Below, piece after piece: positions 44,530 to 56,100 of a stretch of DNA of 64,000 nt. Position numbers and translations under genes: made by a program. The DNA is from Acorus gramineus. Its lineage: Eukaryota > Streptophyta > Magnoliopsida > Acorales > Acoraceae. The notes under the pieces were generated by a model. It did not search any database. It had not been told where the DNA came from and saw only the letters and a list, made by a program, of their open reading frames with translations. Within the stretch, counting starts at the first letter, position 1; each line of letters starts with the position of its first letter. The stretch covers positions 22,678,876 through 22,742,875 of the forward strand of contig CM060847.1 in NCBI GenBank assembly GCA_030737835.1, in the 5' to 3' direction.

Positions 44530-45379
44530 TAGGGATGGCAATAGGTCGGGTTGGGGTCAGGTTTATTATAATCCAAGCTCAATCCATCTCCTTAATATTA
44601 TATTCCATTCCTGCCCCACCCCACCTCGGGTTTTATAATTTGAAATCCATATCCATTCCATTGCATTTCGAGTTTTCTACATAATATATGTATCTGCCCC
44701 ACCCCACCCCACCCCGTTTAAAGTAAGTTGAACTGATCAATCACTGCATTTAATATAATAAAAATATTATATGACAAAATAAATTATTTTTGACATGAAT
44801 GCGGATTATATTCATGAAATAAACTTCAATTTGAATACTAAATATCAAAATAGATATATCATATATAGTTTATGACATTCATTACATACAATATTTGAAA
44901 ATTAATTAAAATATTTTAGAATATATAATATAAATAGTTCAAAATTACATATAAGACCAAATAAATAATTTTTTTTACTTATATGTTGAAAGGAAAAGGG
45001 AAAAATAAAATACTATAGAGTATCAAATGTCTTTTATTTTTATAGTGACGGACAATTGATTTTATAAAATTTTGTATTTTGAATTTTCTTCGTAAGATGA
45101 ATGTCAATAACTGGTTGTAAGAAAAAAAAGAATGACGATAATTGACTCTCTTTTTAACTATATTAGGAATTAATTTTTATTTATTTTATAAATCCTAATG
45201 ATCGAATAAAGGTCAGGTTCGCGGGTTGGATCGGGTTTTAAACATAAAATCCAAACCCAACCCGTGTATTATACGGGTCGGGACGGGTTGGGGTGAGTTT
45301 GAAAAACATGGAATCCAAACCCACCCATAAGGCGGCTTGGGTCGGGTTACTAATAAAACCTATCTCATTGCCATCCCTA
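44530..45379. mobile_element. hAT-type non-autonomous element
   Basis: Ends are TAGGGATGGCAAT and its exact inverse ATTGCCATCCCTA. The subterminal parts are rich in GGGTCGGG/CCCGACCC-type words, as in plant hAT MITEs. The flanking 8-mers tctatttc and cctatttt agree at 6 of 8 positions. No transposase inside. Confidence 0.75.
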
Positions 45380-45841
45380 CCTATTTTCTTATTATCTCGA
45401 ATAATAATCCTCCAAATCGATTCATTTTTTAGGTGAGACATTCATTTTAATTTAGTTTGGATATCTCTCACTAAAAGTTTTTGGATTATTTGGTTCTTTT
45501 GAATTGATTAATTATTTATAAACATTGGGTTCATTTGCTTAGATCATTTTTTTTGGAACTAATGTACTTACAAGGGTGGTTTGATTTCTGGGTATTTGTT
45601 TTTTTTTTATGAACTATTTAATATTTTTTTATGATTTTTAGGAAAAATGCATATGAGACATAGTCTACTATGAATCTATGATTGTTTTTTTTTATGTGTT
45701 TGACACCATTATTTTCATCATTTGATTGCATAAACTAGAGACATTAGATTTTTTGCATTTTGAGTCATTATTATGAAGATGTTATTGTAACTAAATTATT
45801 TGACATTAATATTAATTGAAACGTATGTTAGACTTTGTTTA

Positions 45842-45869
45842 TGTGTATCTGTACATACACAGCAACTAG
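45842..45869 (+). mobile_element. Helitron-like 3' end (hairpin plus CTAG)
   Basis: TGTGTAT-CTGTAC-ATACACA forms a 7-bp hairpin, followed after 4 nt by CTAG and then T. This is the layout of a Helitron 3' terminus. The hairpin is AT-rich, which is less usual. Whether it pairs with any of the 5' ends at 37-39 kb is unproven. Confidence 0.35.
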
Positions 45870-46356
45870 TTTGATATATATGGTATAAGTTTTTTTTGTG
45901 ACGAGTTCCAAAATTTCAGATAAGCGTGGGACGATTTGGAACTTGACATCAAATCAATGACTCCAAACCAAGTGTCAAACCGACAACCCACATATATTTT
46001 CATTTACGTTGTTCAAGTTTCTTAATTTATTTATTTTATGAAAGTGTTTTATGCTTTTATGTCATTTCTTTCTTCTAGTATTTACTGTTCGATCTTTGCT
46101 AGTTCGATTAATATATTTTTAGGATAGCAATCTCTACCTATTCCTAAAAGAAAAAAAAAGTTTCTTAATTTATGTCACTTTGTCTAAACATATTAATAAA
46201 TATTAGAGTTTATTCAAATGAAATAAATAATTTTTTTATAACATATTAATATTAAATTATTCATATGAAATAAAATGAGAATTTTTTTTGTTCTGATGGA
46301 TAAGAAAAATACGATTAAAATTTGTTATATTCTTCATATATTTATTGACTCATTAT
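45870..46356. other. AT-rich spacer
   Basis: No frame, RNA gene or repeat recognised. Confidence 0.6.
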
Positions 46357-46801
46357 TAGAGTTGCAACTCGGGTGGGTTGTGTTCGGGTTGACTCTAATC
46401 TGAATCCAATCCGAATTCCAAACTACTCAACCCTAACCCGACCCAACCAGATTTTCAATCCTAATTGGATTAACCTGACCCCAACCCGATTTTCAACTCG
46501 AATTGGACCAACTCGACTGGCCCAACACGAATTTCTAACATGATATGCAAATTAAATAAATTAACCTGATCCAACCCGTAAGATTAGCTAGGTTTATCTA
46601 AAATTTGGATTACCCATATTAGAAGCTACAGAATGAACAGTCATGATCTTTTTTTTTAGCTATTAGTTTACGGGTTCGAGTTGGGTCGGGTTGCAAGTGA
46701 GGCCAACCTGAACCTGAACTCGATTTGGTCAACCCAACCTATGTAAAAATCGGATTCAACCTGTCAGATCCGGATTCAACCCAACCCAAGTAGCAGCCCT
46801 A
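46357..46801. mobile_element. hAT-type MITE with exact 8-bp target duplication
   Basis: Ends TAGAGTTGCAACTCGGGTGG and, as complement of the right end, TAGGGCTGCTACTTGGGTTG. It is flanked by the identical 8-mer ctcattat (46349-46356, 46802-46809). The interior is rich in CCCAACC and CCCGACC words. Confidence 0.9.
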
Positions 46802-46948
46802 CTCATTATGACACGAATATGCTTATTTACATATCCTGTTAACTTTTTATTTTTTTTGTGAGATGATGCAATTGATTAAAAGGGTCAACTTTAATCCAAG
46901 TATGACACGATTAAAAGAAGGTTTTTTTAGTTTGAGTATCTGGAAACA

Positions 46949-47151
46949 TTTTTTTTTTTTTAATTTGATATTGGAGGAACCCTGTGACTGATCTTACGGT
47001 CGAGCTGGAAAGGCTACATCCGCCTGTTTGCCCGGTCCCACGGAAAATTCTTTCAAATAATTGCCAACAACTGAATAAATCAGCGCCAAGACTCGAACCA
47101 AGGACCTATCGGTAACACCGTTAAGCTATGACCATTGGGGATGGTCCTTGT
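46949..47151 (-). mobile_element. Full-length tRNA-derived SINE
   Basis: On the minus strand: 5' part CCAATGGTCATAGCTTAACGG, with pol III A box TAGCTTAACGG (47118-47128) and B box GGTTCGAGTCT (47089-47099). A tRNA-unrelated body follows (CCGTGGGACCGGGCAAACAG, GACCGTAAGATCAGTCAC), ending in an A-run of 13. The sequence AAACAT flanks both sides, a probable target duplication. The body is like the plant Au-type SINEs as I recall them (inference). A truncated relative is at 18084-18191. Confidence 0.85.
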
Positions 47152-47178
47152 AAACATATTTCTTTTTACCGTTAGTCG

Positions 47179-48980
47179 GTAAAATATGATTTTATTTTGA
47201 AGTCCACGTAAACTATGTTATTTAGTAATCAGTCCCTACCTTCTTCATATTTCATTGTAAGTCCCCAACTTTTAAATATTTTTTCTTATTAGTCCCTGTA
47301 CAAAATGTATGTAAGATTTTATAAATATTTTGATATTTGAATTTGTATACAAATGTTTGATGAAATATCTAAATCAAAATTGCATTTGCATTGTTAGGTG
47401 TTCAATGACAATTTCGGTGTTATTTAACATTGCATATGCTCACAGATTGCATTATCTTATAGGTATAACTGTCTAATTAGGATTGATTATATAAGCAGAA
47501 GAAGAATGATTACCTAAGCAAATTTTGAGGATTTTTTAACTATTGAATTTTTATTTAAATGATTTTTTTTATTGAAAATTGTGATATATTAAATTACATA
47601 TTTTGAGTTTGTTTAGAATTTTAAATTTAAAAATTTAGATGCAATAAAAAAATTTATATGCAGTTAATGAAAAATTTATTTTGCATGGTTTTGAACTTTT
47701 ATTTATTTATATTTAAAATCTCATCCATGAAGGATATGAGATTTTCTCCCAATGTTATAGAATCTTGATTATGCCTATAGGAGACCAAATTAATCAAAGT
47801 TGAATAAGGATAAGACTGTATAAGTGCAAGGATTGAACAAGGATTAGCCTATGTTGATAAAAATATGGGCCAGAGGAAGGAAAGCCCATGGGCCCAAAAT
47901 TCTATTACGACCTAGACAAGCCCACTATCCTCGAAAGTCGAGCAAACGATTATGCCCGACTTGGCTAAGTCGGACAAAGATTATGCCCAACCAAAGTAAG
48001 ACGACCGTACACTGTAGGTCTAAGAACGAGGTCCAAGCATTGCCCGACCTTAAGGTTAGGCCATCCAGAGGGCAGTTCGGCCATAAGGCCCTCCCCTGCA
48101 AGAAAACAGTTAGCAAAGGAAATATTCCCTGACACCAGAAAATGACATAATGTCAGAAAAACAGTTATAAGATAATGATGATCCCTAAGTGCCACATATC
48201 CACAGATCCTGAGGCCGCGTGGAGATTTCATATCATGATATGATCACCCCGCAAGGCCAATCTCGGCACACCTCTATTGAGTATAAAAGAGGGGACTTCA
48301 CCTCCCTCTCGAAGTATGCAAACACTGACTCTCTCTCCTACAAAAAAACTCAAGAATTCTAAGTTCCTCTTTCGAGAGGAAGAGGTGACTGACTTGAGTG
48401 TCGGAGGGGCGTTAGCCGGCACCACACTGGTGTGAGTTTCAAGTACCCGTAGACAGAAGAAAAAGGAGGAAGAGGCAGACGACAACAGAGATCGAAGGCT
48501 GATGGTGGATAGACGCGAGGAAGAGGACGAGCTCACACTATCTCGGGTCAACATTCAAAGCCCGGATCAACAAAAATCCGGCCCAAGAGGGGAAAGCCAG
48601 ATTTCATCCCCCACAATACCATTACACACTTATTTGAAGAATTAAATGATGGAAGTTGAAGATATGTTAATCCAGAAAATCAATATCAAAATATTTATCC
48701 ATTTGGATATTTCACTAAACATTTTGTTTACAAGTTTTAAATATCAAAATACTTACAAATCATATAAACAGCTTGTCTAAGAACTAATATAAAAAAATGT
48801 TTAAATTTAGGGACTTAAAATGAAACATGATTAAAGAAGAGACTGATCACTAAATAATATAGGTTGGCGAGGAGACTAAAAAAACGGTTGAATTTGAGGA
48901 CTTAAAAAAATATAAAAAAAAAAAGAATCGATCCCTAAATAAACATGTTTATGTGAACTTAAAATTAAATAAAAAAAAAA
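47179..48980. mobile_element. Inverted-end element related to the 31.5-kb MITE, split by an LTR
   Basis: The left arm (47200-47290: TTATTTAGTAATCAGTCCCT, TTTCATTGTAAGTCCC, TATTTTTTCTTATTAGT) is mirrored at about 48785-48870 (GGGACTTAAAATGAAACATG, GACTGATCACTAAATAATAT). A second half-arm follows to about 48980 (GAATCGATCCCTAAATAAAC). Phrases such as AAGTCCCC and GATCGATCCCT are shared with the MITE at 31561. The exact outer ends are uncertain. Confidence 0.6.
47852..48615 (+). mobile_element. LTR (solo), 764 bp
   Basis: Starts TGTTGATAAAAATATGGGCC, ends ATCCCCCACA. It contains GTATAAAAGAGGGG (about 48281) and ACTTGAGTGTCGGAGGGG (about 48393), a phrase typical of plant LTRs. The flanks gccta and atacc do not match, so it may be a recombinant, or the ends may be slightly off. 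The plus frame 47851-48132 and minus frame 48228-48554 lie inside it and are not genes. Confidence 0.65.
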
Positions 48981-50440
48981 ACATCCTATGAAGCCAACAA
49001 ATAGGATGGTGTGTTAAATCATGAGTTAGGTTTTGATAACGACATGAAAGGTTGACTTATTTAGTTGTCATGAGTGGCATCATTAAAAAAAAAGATAATG
49101 TTAAGTATAACCCTAAATACAATCTTTACATGTTTTAATTTTTTTAAAATAGTAAACATACATTATCTAATGAAATATATATGCTTTGATAAAAATTTCA
49201 AATCGAATTAACTTCTTTTTAACAAATGTGAAAAAATAAAAATAACGATGTATATACCTCACTTTTATATATATATATTTCGTTAAATGGCTATGGGATG
49301 ATTAAAGAGGTATATTAGATTGTATTTGAAACTGTAAAAAAGACTACGTGTGGCAACACCCTAAAAAAAATAATTTATTCCAGCATATACTTGGATAAAA
49401 AGATAACAAAAGAACCCTGAAACACACGTATTAAAATAATATTTATAACAAAACAAAACTAAGTCACTCTTTCCAAGTAATAGTAAATTTTGGACAGTTA
49501 GGAAACAAGTTTGCAATTTTTAGATACATGTAAATACATAATAATCTATAAGTATTTATTAGTCAAATCTAAACGTAACGTGCATGAAAATAAAAATAAT
49601 ATTAATACATCATATAATGTGCTAAAAATATTTTTTAATCAATTTACATAAAATACTTATTAATAATTTCATATCATACAGATTTATATTCAGAATATTA
49701 TCCAATAGTTTTATGGGTCATAATTTGTTATAATGTAGCTAAAATCTTATCCAACATTACCAATCAAGAGAATTGAGGATTAATTGAATTTATTATAATA
49801 CCCTTTGAGAGCAATTGCGAATTTTATCCTTGATGAATTATTCATTAATCATGAACTTGTGACAAGGGCAAGAACATATATGAAAATCAAGGTGGGCAAA
49901 TATTTTTCTTTAATATTTTTTTTTTTATTTGAAGATAATGATGTGGTTTCATACATTAACCTGAATAGTGGATATGGATGAACTGAATGTCCAACACATC
50001 TTGTTCAAGTTTATTTCTTCAACTTGGTTGACTTAATATACATTCATGATTAATGATAACCTGATTTCCTGTGATATGTAAATAAAATGAAAATTGGCCA
50101 TGGTATTTTGTCTTAAATTAATTTCTTTTGTCTATGAAATTTGATCATAATATTAGGTCTTTTATTTTTAATATGTATAGGCTTTAATCTTTAAGAATTT
50201 GTTTTACTTTTATAAACCTGACATAGGATGCATCAATATAAAATCATAGAATAAAAAAATTAAAATAAAATTCAAAGAACCAAGAGAAGACTTTTTTCAA
50301 ATACAAGCAAAGAAGAACAATTTCACCGACCTGGAATTCAGGACTTGATGGTTTCAGAAAACAAAGAAAAAAATATAAGGATGAGAGTCATGAGACCACG
50401 ACACAAAAAAAACAAAACCCCAAAAAATAAAAGAGTAATT
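48981..50440. other. Intergenic, AT-rich
   Basis: 49100-49340 belongs to the family that also borders the 15649 insertion (AACATACATTATCTAATGA, ATGCTTTGATAAAAA) and ends near a GTGTGGCAACACCC word. The remainder has no feature that I recognise. Confidence 0.5.
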
Positions 50441-51060
50441 GTTTTAAATATCTATCGATATATCAATTTTTATACTCAAAATATTAAATATTGGGTATAT
50501 ATCGATTTCTTAATGAGAGATTGAATTTCTCATAAATTTCTCAATAGAAATTGATGAGATTTTTTTTTTCACCGACGGGTTCCTCAGTGCTAGTATTTTT
50601 AAAATAGAATCTCATTTACAGTACAATAATAATGAAATTTCAATCAAATTTGTGAAAAGATATAGGTTACTGATGCTTTGTAATAATAATGAAATTTCAT
50701 ACATAGTGTATCATAAATTCACAATAATGAAATATAATCATAATTAAGCAAACTATATAATATTATGAAAACTTATAGATATATTTGGTTGTTTACAATG
50801 TAATTCAAGTAAATGTGACTAATGTATTGAAATTATATTTTTCATTTATTGAAATTGAAATGTATTATTATATGTAAATCAGTTAAATACTTTATAATGA
50901 CAAATTAAAATTTTTTCTATTACGTTTATGTATGAAATCATTGTTGTATATATTATTTTCTCCATTTTTATACTTTTTTTATCGATTATTTTCATTTTCT
51001 CCAATTTTCAGAAGAAAAAAAAACCCGAAATTGATATATCGATTTAGACCTTTTTCAATA
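50441..51060. mobile_element. Element with TTTTAAATATC...CGATATATC inverted ends
   Basis: The left end GTTTTAAATATCTATCGATA, TATCAATTTTTA and the complement of the right end, GGTCTAAATCGATATATCAA, TTTCGGG, form an imperfect inverted pair. They match the ends of the element in the FNR intron (54893-55664). The interior is AT-rich with no gene fragment. Confidence 0.5.
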
Positions 51061-53131
51061 TAAGGGTTGTAAATGGTCATTGAGTACCCAATGATTATTC
51101 ACAACCATCTCTTGTAAAATAATCTCTCAATACTAGAAAGGAATAGACTAAAGAAATAAAGATATAAAAGATCAAACTATCCTTACATAAATTTAGGTTA
51201 GGGGCGCCGCCCTGAACTCCTACGGGTCAGTTGTCGTATCGGGCAACCTAAGGAAGTAAGCTTGCTTTTAGAAATTTCACAACATGGAATTTTAGTAAGA
51301 ACGCTGATATGCTCTATCCTTTTTCCATTCCCATCTGCATATATCATTAACACAAGATATGAATTATCGATATATACTCTACTATGTCAATATATACTCG
51401 ATCACGAAAACATAAATGTATATACATTCAATTCATATGCGTATATATTTTATTTTTTATAAAAAAATGTATTTCAATAACCACGCATATACTTAAAAAA
51501 ATCAAAATGTGTGCAAGCTACAAAAGGACTGAGCGTACCATTTCCCTTTCAGTAAACACAGAATTATATCATTTTCAGCATTTCAGACTTTAGTCACTAT
51601 CTAATGTATTGGAAGCTTATCTGGAGAACACCTTCTCTAAAACCATTGAAAGGCAACCTCAAATTTTATTCGCAAAGTGGACCTGTAGACAACAAAAAGA
51701 ACAAGTGCCACCACTGTGGATTCACAAAAAAGCAATGCAGAATTTCAAATGAACATGAGAGGGAATATAATAATTGCTTTGGTTTTCAACATCAATGGAT
51801 GTTGCTTTCATTAGCACTACTAGCACAGGTGAAGCCACATTGACCCAATATAATCCAAAGCAGATTAAGACCGAAAGAAACATAAAAGACTCAAAATTAA
51901 AGAAAAGAAGCATGTGAAACACAGATACTCAATATAATTCAATGCAGATGTTCATAGAGACCAAAGACAAGAACTTGTGCTGTCTCACCTGGAATTTTTT
52001 TTTATTCAACTAATCCAACCTATTTATATATGTCCAAAAGATAAACTGAACTTTGTCTACCAAGCAATCTTCGGTTTGACAAACACAATAACCTGTTCAT
52101 TGGCCGTAAGAGCGGGACGCTGTTACAGTCGGACACTTCTGTAGTCATTTCACCTAATGCAATATATAAAATCACCTAAAATGTGTACTCTACTATGTCA
52201 GTTAGTCAGTGTATACTCTATTACAAAAAATTTAAATAATGTATGCATTCCAATACGTACTTCAACTTTTGTGAAACTCAAGACAATGGCAACTTCATTC
52301 TTAGAAATTTCTGGGAGCTGTTCTACATACTACTTTAGAAAGATCAAATTGAAGTGACAGGGCGTAGAGTGTGCAGAGGGTGAGGATCTCCTGTGTCTGG
52401 GGTGTCTTTCCTTTCAGTCAGTTCAAAGCAGGAGAATGCCTAACTACATCTCGCTGTCCAGCAGTTGGAGATTTACAAAAAACCTCCTATCTATGTGAGT
52501 AGTCCAATCCACGGTTAGTGGTATTTACAAGTATATACTTCATTAGACAAGTATTTAATTAAAAAAATTCAAAGCGTGTTCATTCTACAAAATGACTAAG
52601 TATAACATTTTCCTTCCTTTAAGAGCAGGTGATAAATGACTGACTTTCAAAAAGGCCAAAGATATGATAAACGAAGAGATTAACCGAATCAGATATGGAG
52701 TACAATTGCTCTATTTTAACATATAGCATAAAATTCAATCTGTTCTCTATGTCCAAAAAATAAAATTGAGCTTGTTTACCAGACAAACTTCGTTGAACCA
52801 AACACAATTACCTGTTTGTTCCCTGAAAGAGCAGGTGATGGATGATTGACTTCTAAAAAGGCCAAAGAACCAAAAATGAGAACATCAGAATCAGATATCA
52901 AATATCGAAATTAAATTTTAACATACTAAGGTCTGGATACAACAATGAACAACATGCCTTCTTCCTGGTTCTCAAATATCACTTATACAATTGTAAACAA
53001 GAACAATTTATTCTGATGATGACCTCAAAATCTAAACAAATGGATAAAGTTACAATTGATCGCGAGTTCTCATTCACATAAAGCCGTTATTGCCATGAAA
53101 ATCATCTCATACCAGATAAAACATGTATCCA
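51061..53131. other. Region downstream of FNR, with local duplications
   Basis: 51350-51530, 52150-52290 and 52525-52610 carry related TATACTCTACTATGTCA-type repeats. 52622-52720 and 52828-52925 are a tandem pair about 206 bp apart (GAGCAGGTGATRRATGAYTG, AAAAAGGCCAAAGA); a third partial copy lies at about 52058-52120. The part next to 53131 should be the FNR 3' untranslated region. No other gene. Confidence 0.6.
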
Positions 53132-56100
53132 TCAATAAACCTCAACATGCCACTGCTTGTTCTTCTTGAGCTGCTTCAGCTTCTCATCCCAGTCCTCCCC
53201 TCTCTGTTCGGCAACCCTCTTGAGAGTCTCCTGGATCCCAGGCATCATCCCCTTCAACCCACAGAAGTAGATGTGGGCCCCACCATCCAAGAGCTTGAAG
53301 ACCTCATCACTGTACTCCTCAATCTTGTCCTGCACGTACATTTTGCCACCTTTTGTGTTCTTGTGTTCACGGCTCAGGGCCTTGTCGTATCGAAATTGGT
53401 TAGGATATTCACGGATGTAGTTCGAGAACTCATCGTCATATAGGAGGTTGTCAGCATTGGCAACACCAAGGAAGAGCCATGCGAGCCCCCCGAAACGTTT
53501 GGGGACGGACTCCATGAACATTCGGCGCAGGTAGGCCCTGAATGGGGCCACACCCGTCCCCGTGGCGATCATGATGTGGGTTGCGTTCGGATCGTCTTCA
53601 GGTAAGAGCATCACCTTTCCAGATGGGCCTGCAATTATGCATGGATGAATCTTTAGATGCAGAACTAGTGGTATACACATTCATTACACCTTACATCAAC
53701 TGTTGTTTTGAACATTGGTCAATAGCCACCAATTCATGACATAATCATTTTACAAACAGAATAATCGGACACGTCATTGTGCACCAGGGATGTAAAACAT
53801 GCCGGGCCGGGCCCGCTAGCTTGGCCTGTTTAAAGTGCATGCTAGGCTGTGCTAGGCAAAGACATGATTGACTAAAACATATATTTTTTGTTTTCTTATT
53901 TTCAAATAGCATATTAAAACAAACTCAGTTGACTAGAGCATGCAGATGCTCAGCAAGCAAGAGGTGCAAATTCATAGAAGTGCTCAAAGCTTGTCTTATC
54001 AAAAGCACTAAGTTGACAACAGTGGAAATGCAAGTTGATCCATGAAAAACTAAGCATTTTAAGTTTACATAGGGATATTTGTCTATCGATGATATCCCAT
54101 CATGTTGGGGGGCATTTGTGGCACCTCAAAAGCAACATCAAGTGAGGACAGCATGGTTATCCAGTGGTTTGGTAGATCATGGATAGAGATAGGCTAGGCT
54201 AGAGCCATTAAAAAAAAGAAAAGAGTACCATCTTGAATAGCAGTCACATAACCTCAATGATGTAGCACTATTTTTTCTTTCTTTCAGCAGGGATGAAAAA
54301 CAGACAGTTACCAAACACTTTACTAAAGCTATCAATGATTGAAGAATCTGATAACTTTAGGCCTAGAAAAGTGTCTTTTCTGGATAACTTGAAAGACTAC
54401 AACAAAATGACCACTAAAAAATCAATGGGCGAAGCTCACAACCTCATGAAAAACAGAACTTATTCAACTATAGAATTTGTTGTCATGATCCTCTTAGTTA
54501 TGATTCAATGTTCTCCACCTGGGATTTTTTTTATACAAGGAAAAAATTGATTCATGACTCATGAGTCATCATGCTAAATCTAAAATTTACTAAAAAAAAA
54601 AGTTTATATGTGGCACTTACTAATGTTAATATCTGAAGTCTTCCTTTTAGTATGTCTATTAACAAGACCATTTTCATGTCAGTCTACCAATCTACCTATA
54701 TAACAGCACAATGCATTGTTGAAGACTCACTGAAAAATCATGTTAAATGATCAAGAAAGCCGATATCCCACTTCATATTCAAATATGAACTAGATTTTGA
54801 GAATTGCTAAAAATGCATTTATATTTCCGAAATTTGAAGTAGGTCGCAAATCATTTGAAGCAAGGAACATGAGGAGATTGTAGAAATACTAGCAATTTTT
54901 TAAATATCGAAAATATCGATATATCGATTTCGGGTTCAATCGATATATCGATATATCGATCGATATATTGATTGGCTCTCTTTTTTTCTTGCATAGAATA
55001 GAAGCCACAGTTTGATTTTTTATTTAATTGATTTTCAAACATTTTAAAAACAAAAGCTAACATTTGGGGGTATCCACTTAACACACACGTGTCTACACTG
55101 AAAAAAAAACTTAACACACGTATCTTAAAAAAATAAAAAAATTAACACACGTGTTTAACCCCCACGAAAAACTTTCCCTTCCCTTTCACACACACTGGTT
55201 TTTCACCACCATCAACTCTCTCTTCCCTTTCAAAAACCACCAACCAAAACACCAAATCCTCCTTCCCGTTCACCATCACTTCCCGTTCTCTCTTCCCCTT
55301 CTCACCGTCACCCCTCCCGGCGTCTCTCGATCAACGTCCCAACACCTTCACCCCTCCTGACGTCGAGAAGCCGCCGCTGCCTTTCGTCCCCGGATCCAAC
55401 TACTCCGGTGTCGTCGACTCCGTCTCCCGGTTCCGGCCCGGCCACCGGGTCTACTCGTTTCTGGTGTCGGATGGATGTGATTTGGTCGCCAACGATGCCC
55501 TGCCTGTCGCGTTTGGGACAACGCCTGTCGATATTTCAACGATATATCGCTGACGTCAGCGAGTTTCGCTAAAACTTTTATAAATCCCCCGCTTTTCGCG
55601 TTTTCGTCGGCGATTTCGATATATCGACCGATATATCGAGATCGCGATCGATATTTAAAACTATGGATACTAGTGCTTCTTGACTGATTGACGAGGCCTT
55701 TGCATAAACTTAAAAAAAGGAAGCATTTTACAGTGTTCTACTGGCATCATGCTTTGTTTATATCTTAAGGCTCAAGTAATAATTATATAACACACAGGGA
55801 AGGCTGTCTCATTGATGAAGCTATCCTTATAAACAACCACTAAGTTTGCCAAACTTAATGCATAATTTTGGTTCCAGTGCGAGTAAAAAGACTAATTATG
55901 TCAAGTTGCTTGGAGGAGACGGTGTATAATCAATTAATCATATCATATTATTAATCCAACAGGAAAGATATATAAGATCGTCGATGTAATGATTTTTCAA
56001 ATGATGTGACTTATGCATATATTCAAGATAATAATATATTGTGCCACTGGCCCATGACCGAGTAGAAGGGACACTACTCTTAGGGCACCCACCCCTATTG

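Noticed and set aside
47089-47128. tRNA gene suggested by A and B boxes
   Set aside because: No cloverleaf or acceptor stem; the sequence continues into a SINE body and A tail.
47851-48132. 93-codon plus-strand frame
   Set aside because: Starts exactly at the LTR start and ends inside the LTR; no recognised domain.
53123-53443. 106-codon plus-strand frame
   Set aside because: Antisense shadow of the last FNR exon.
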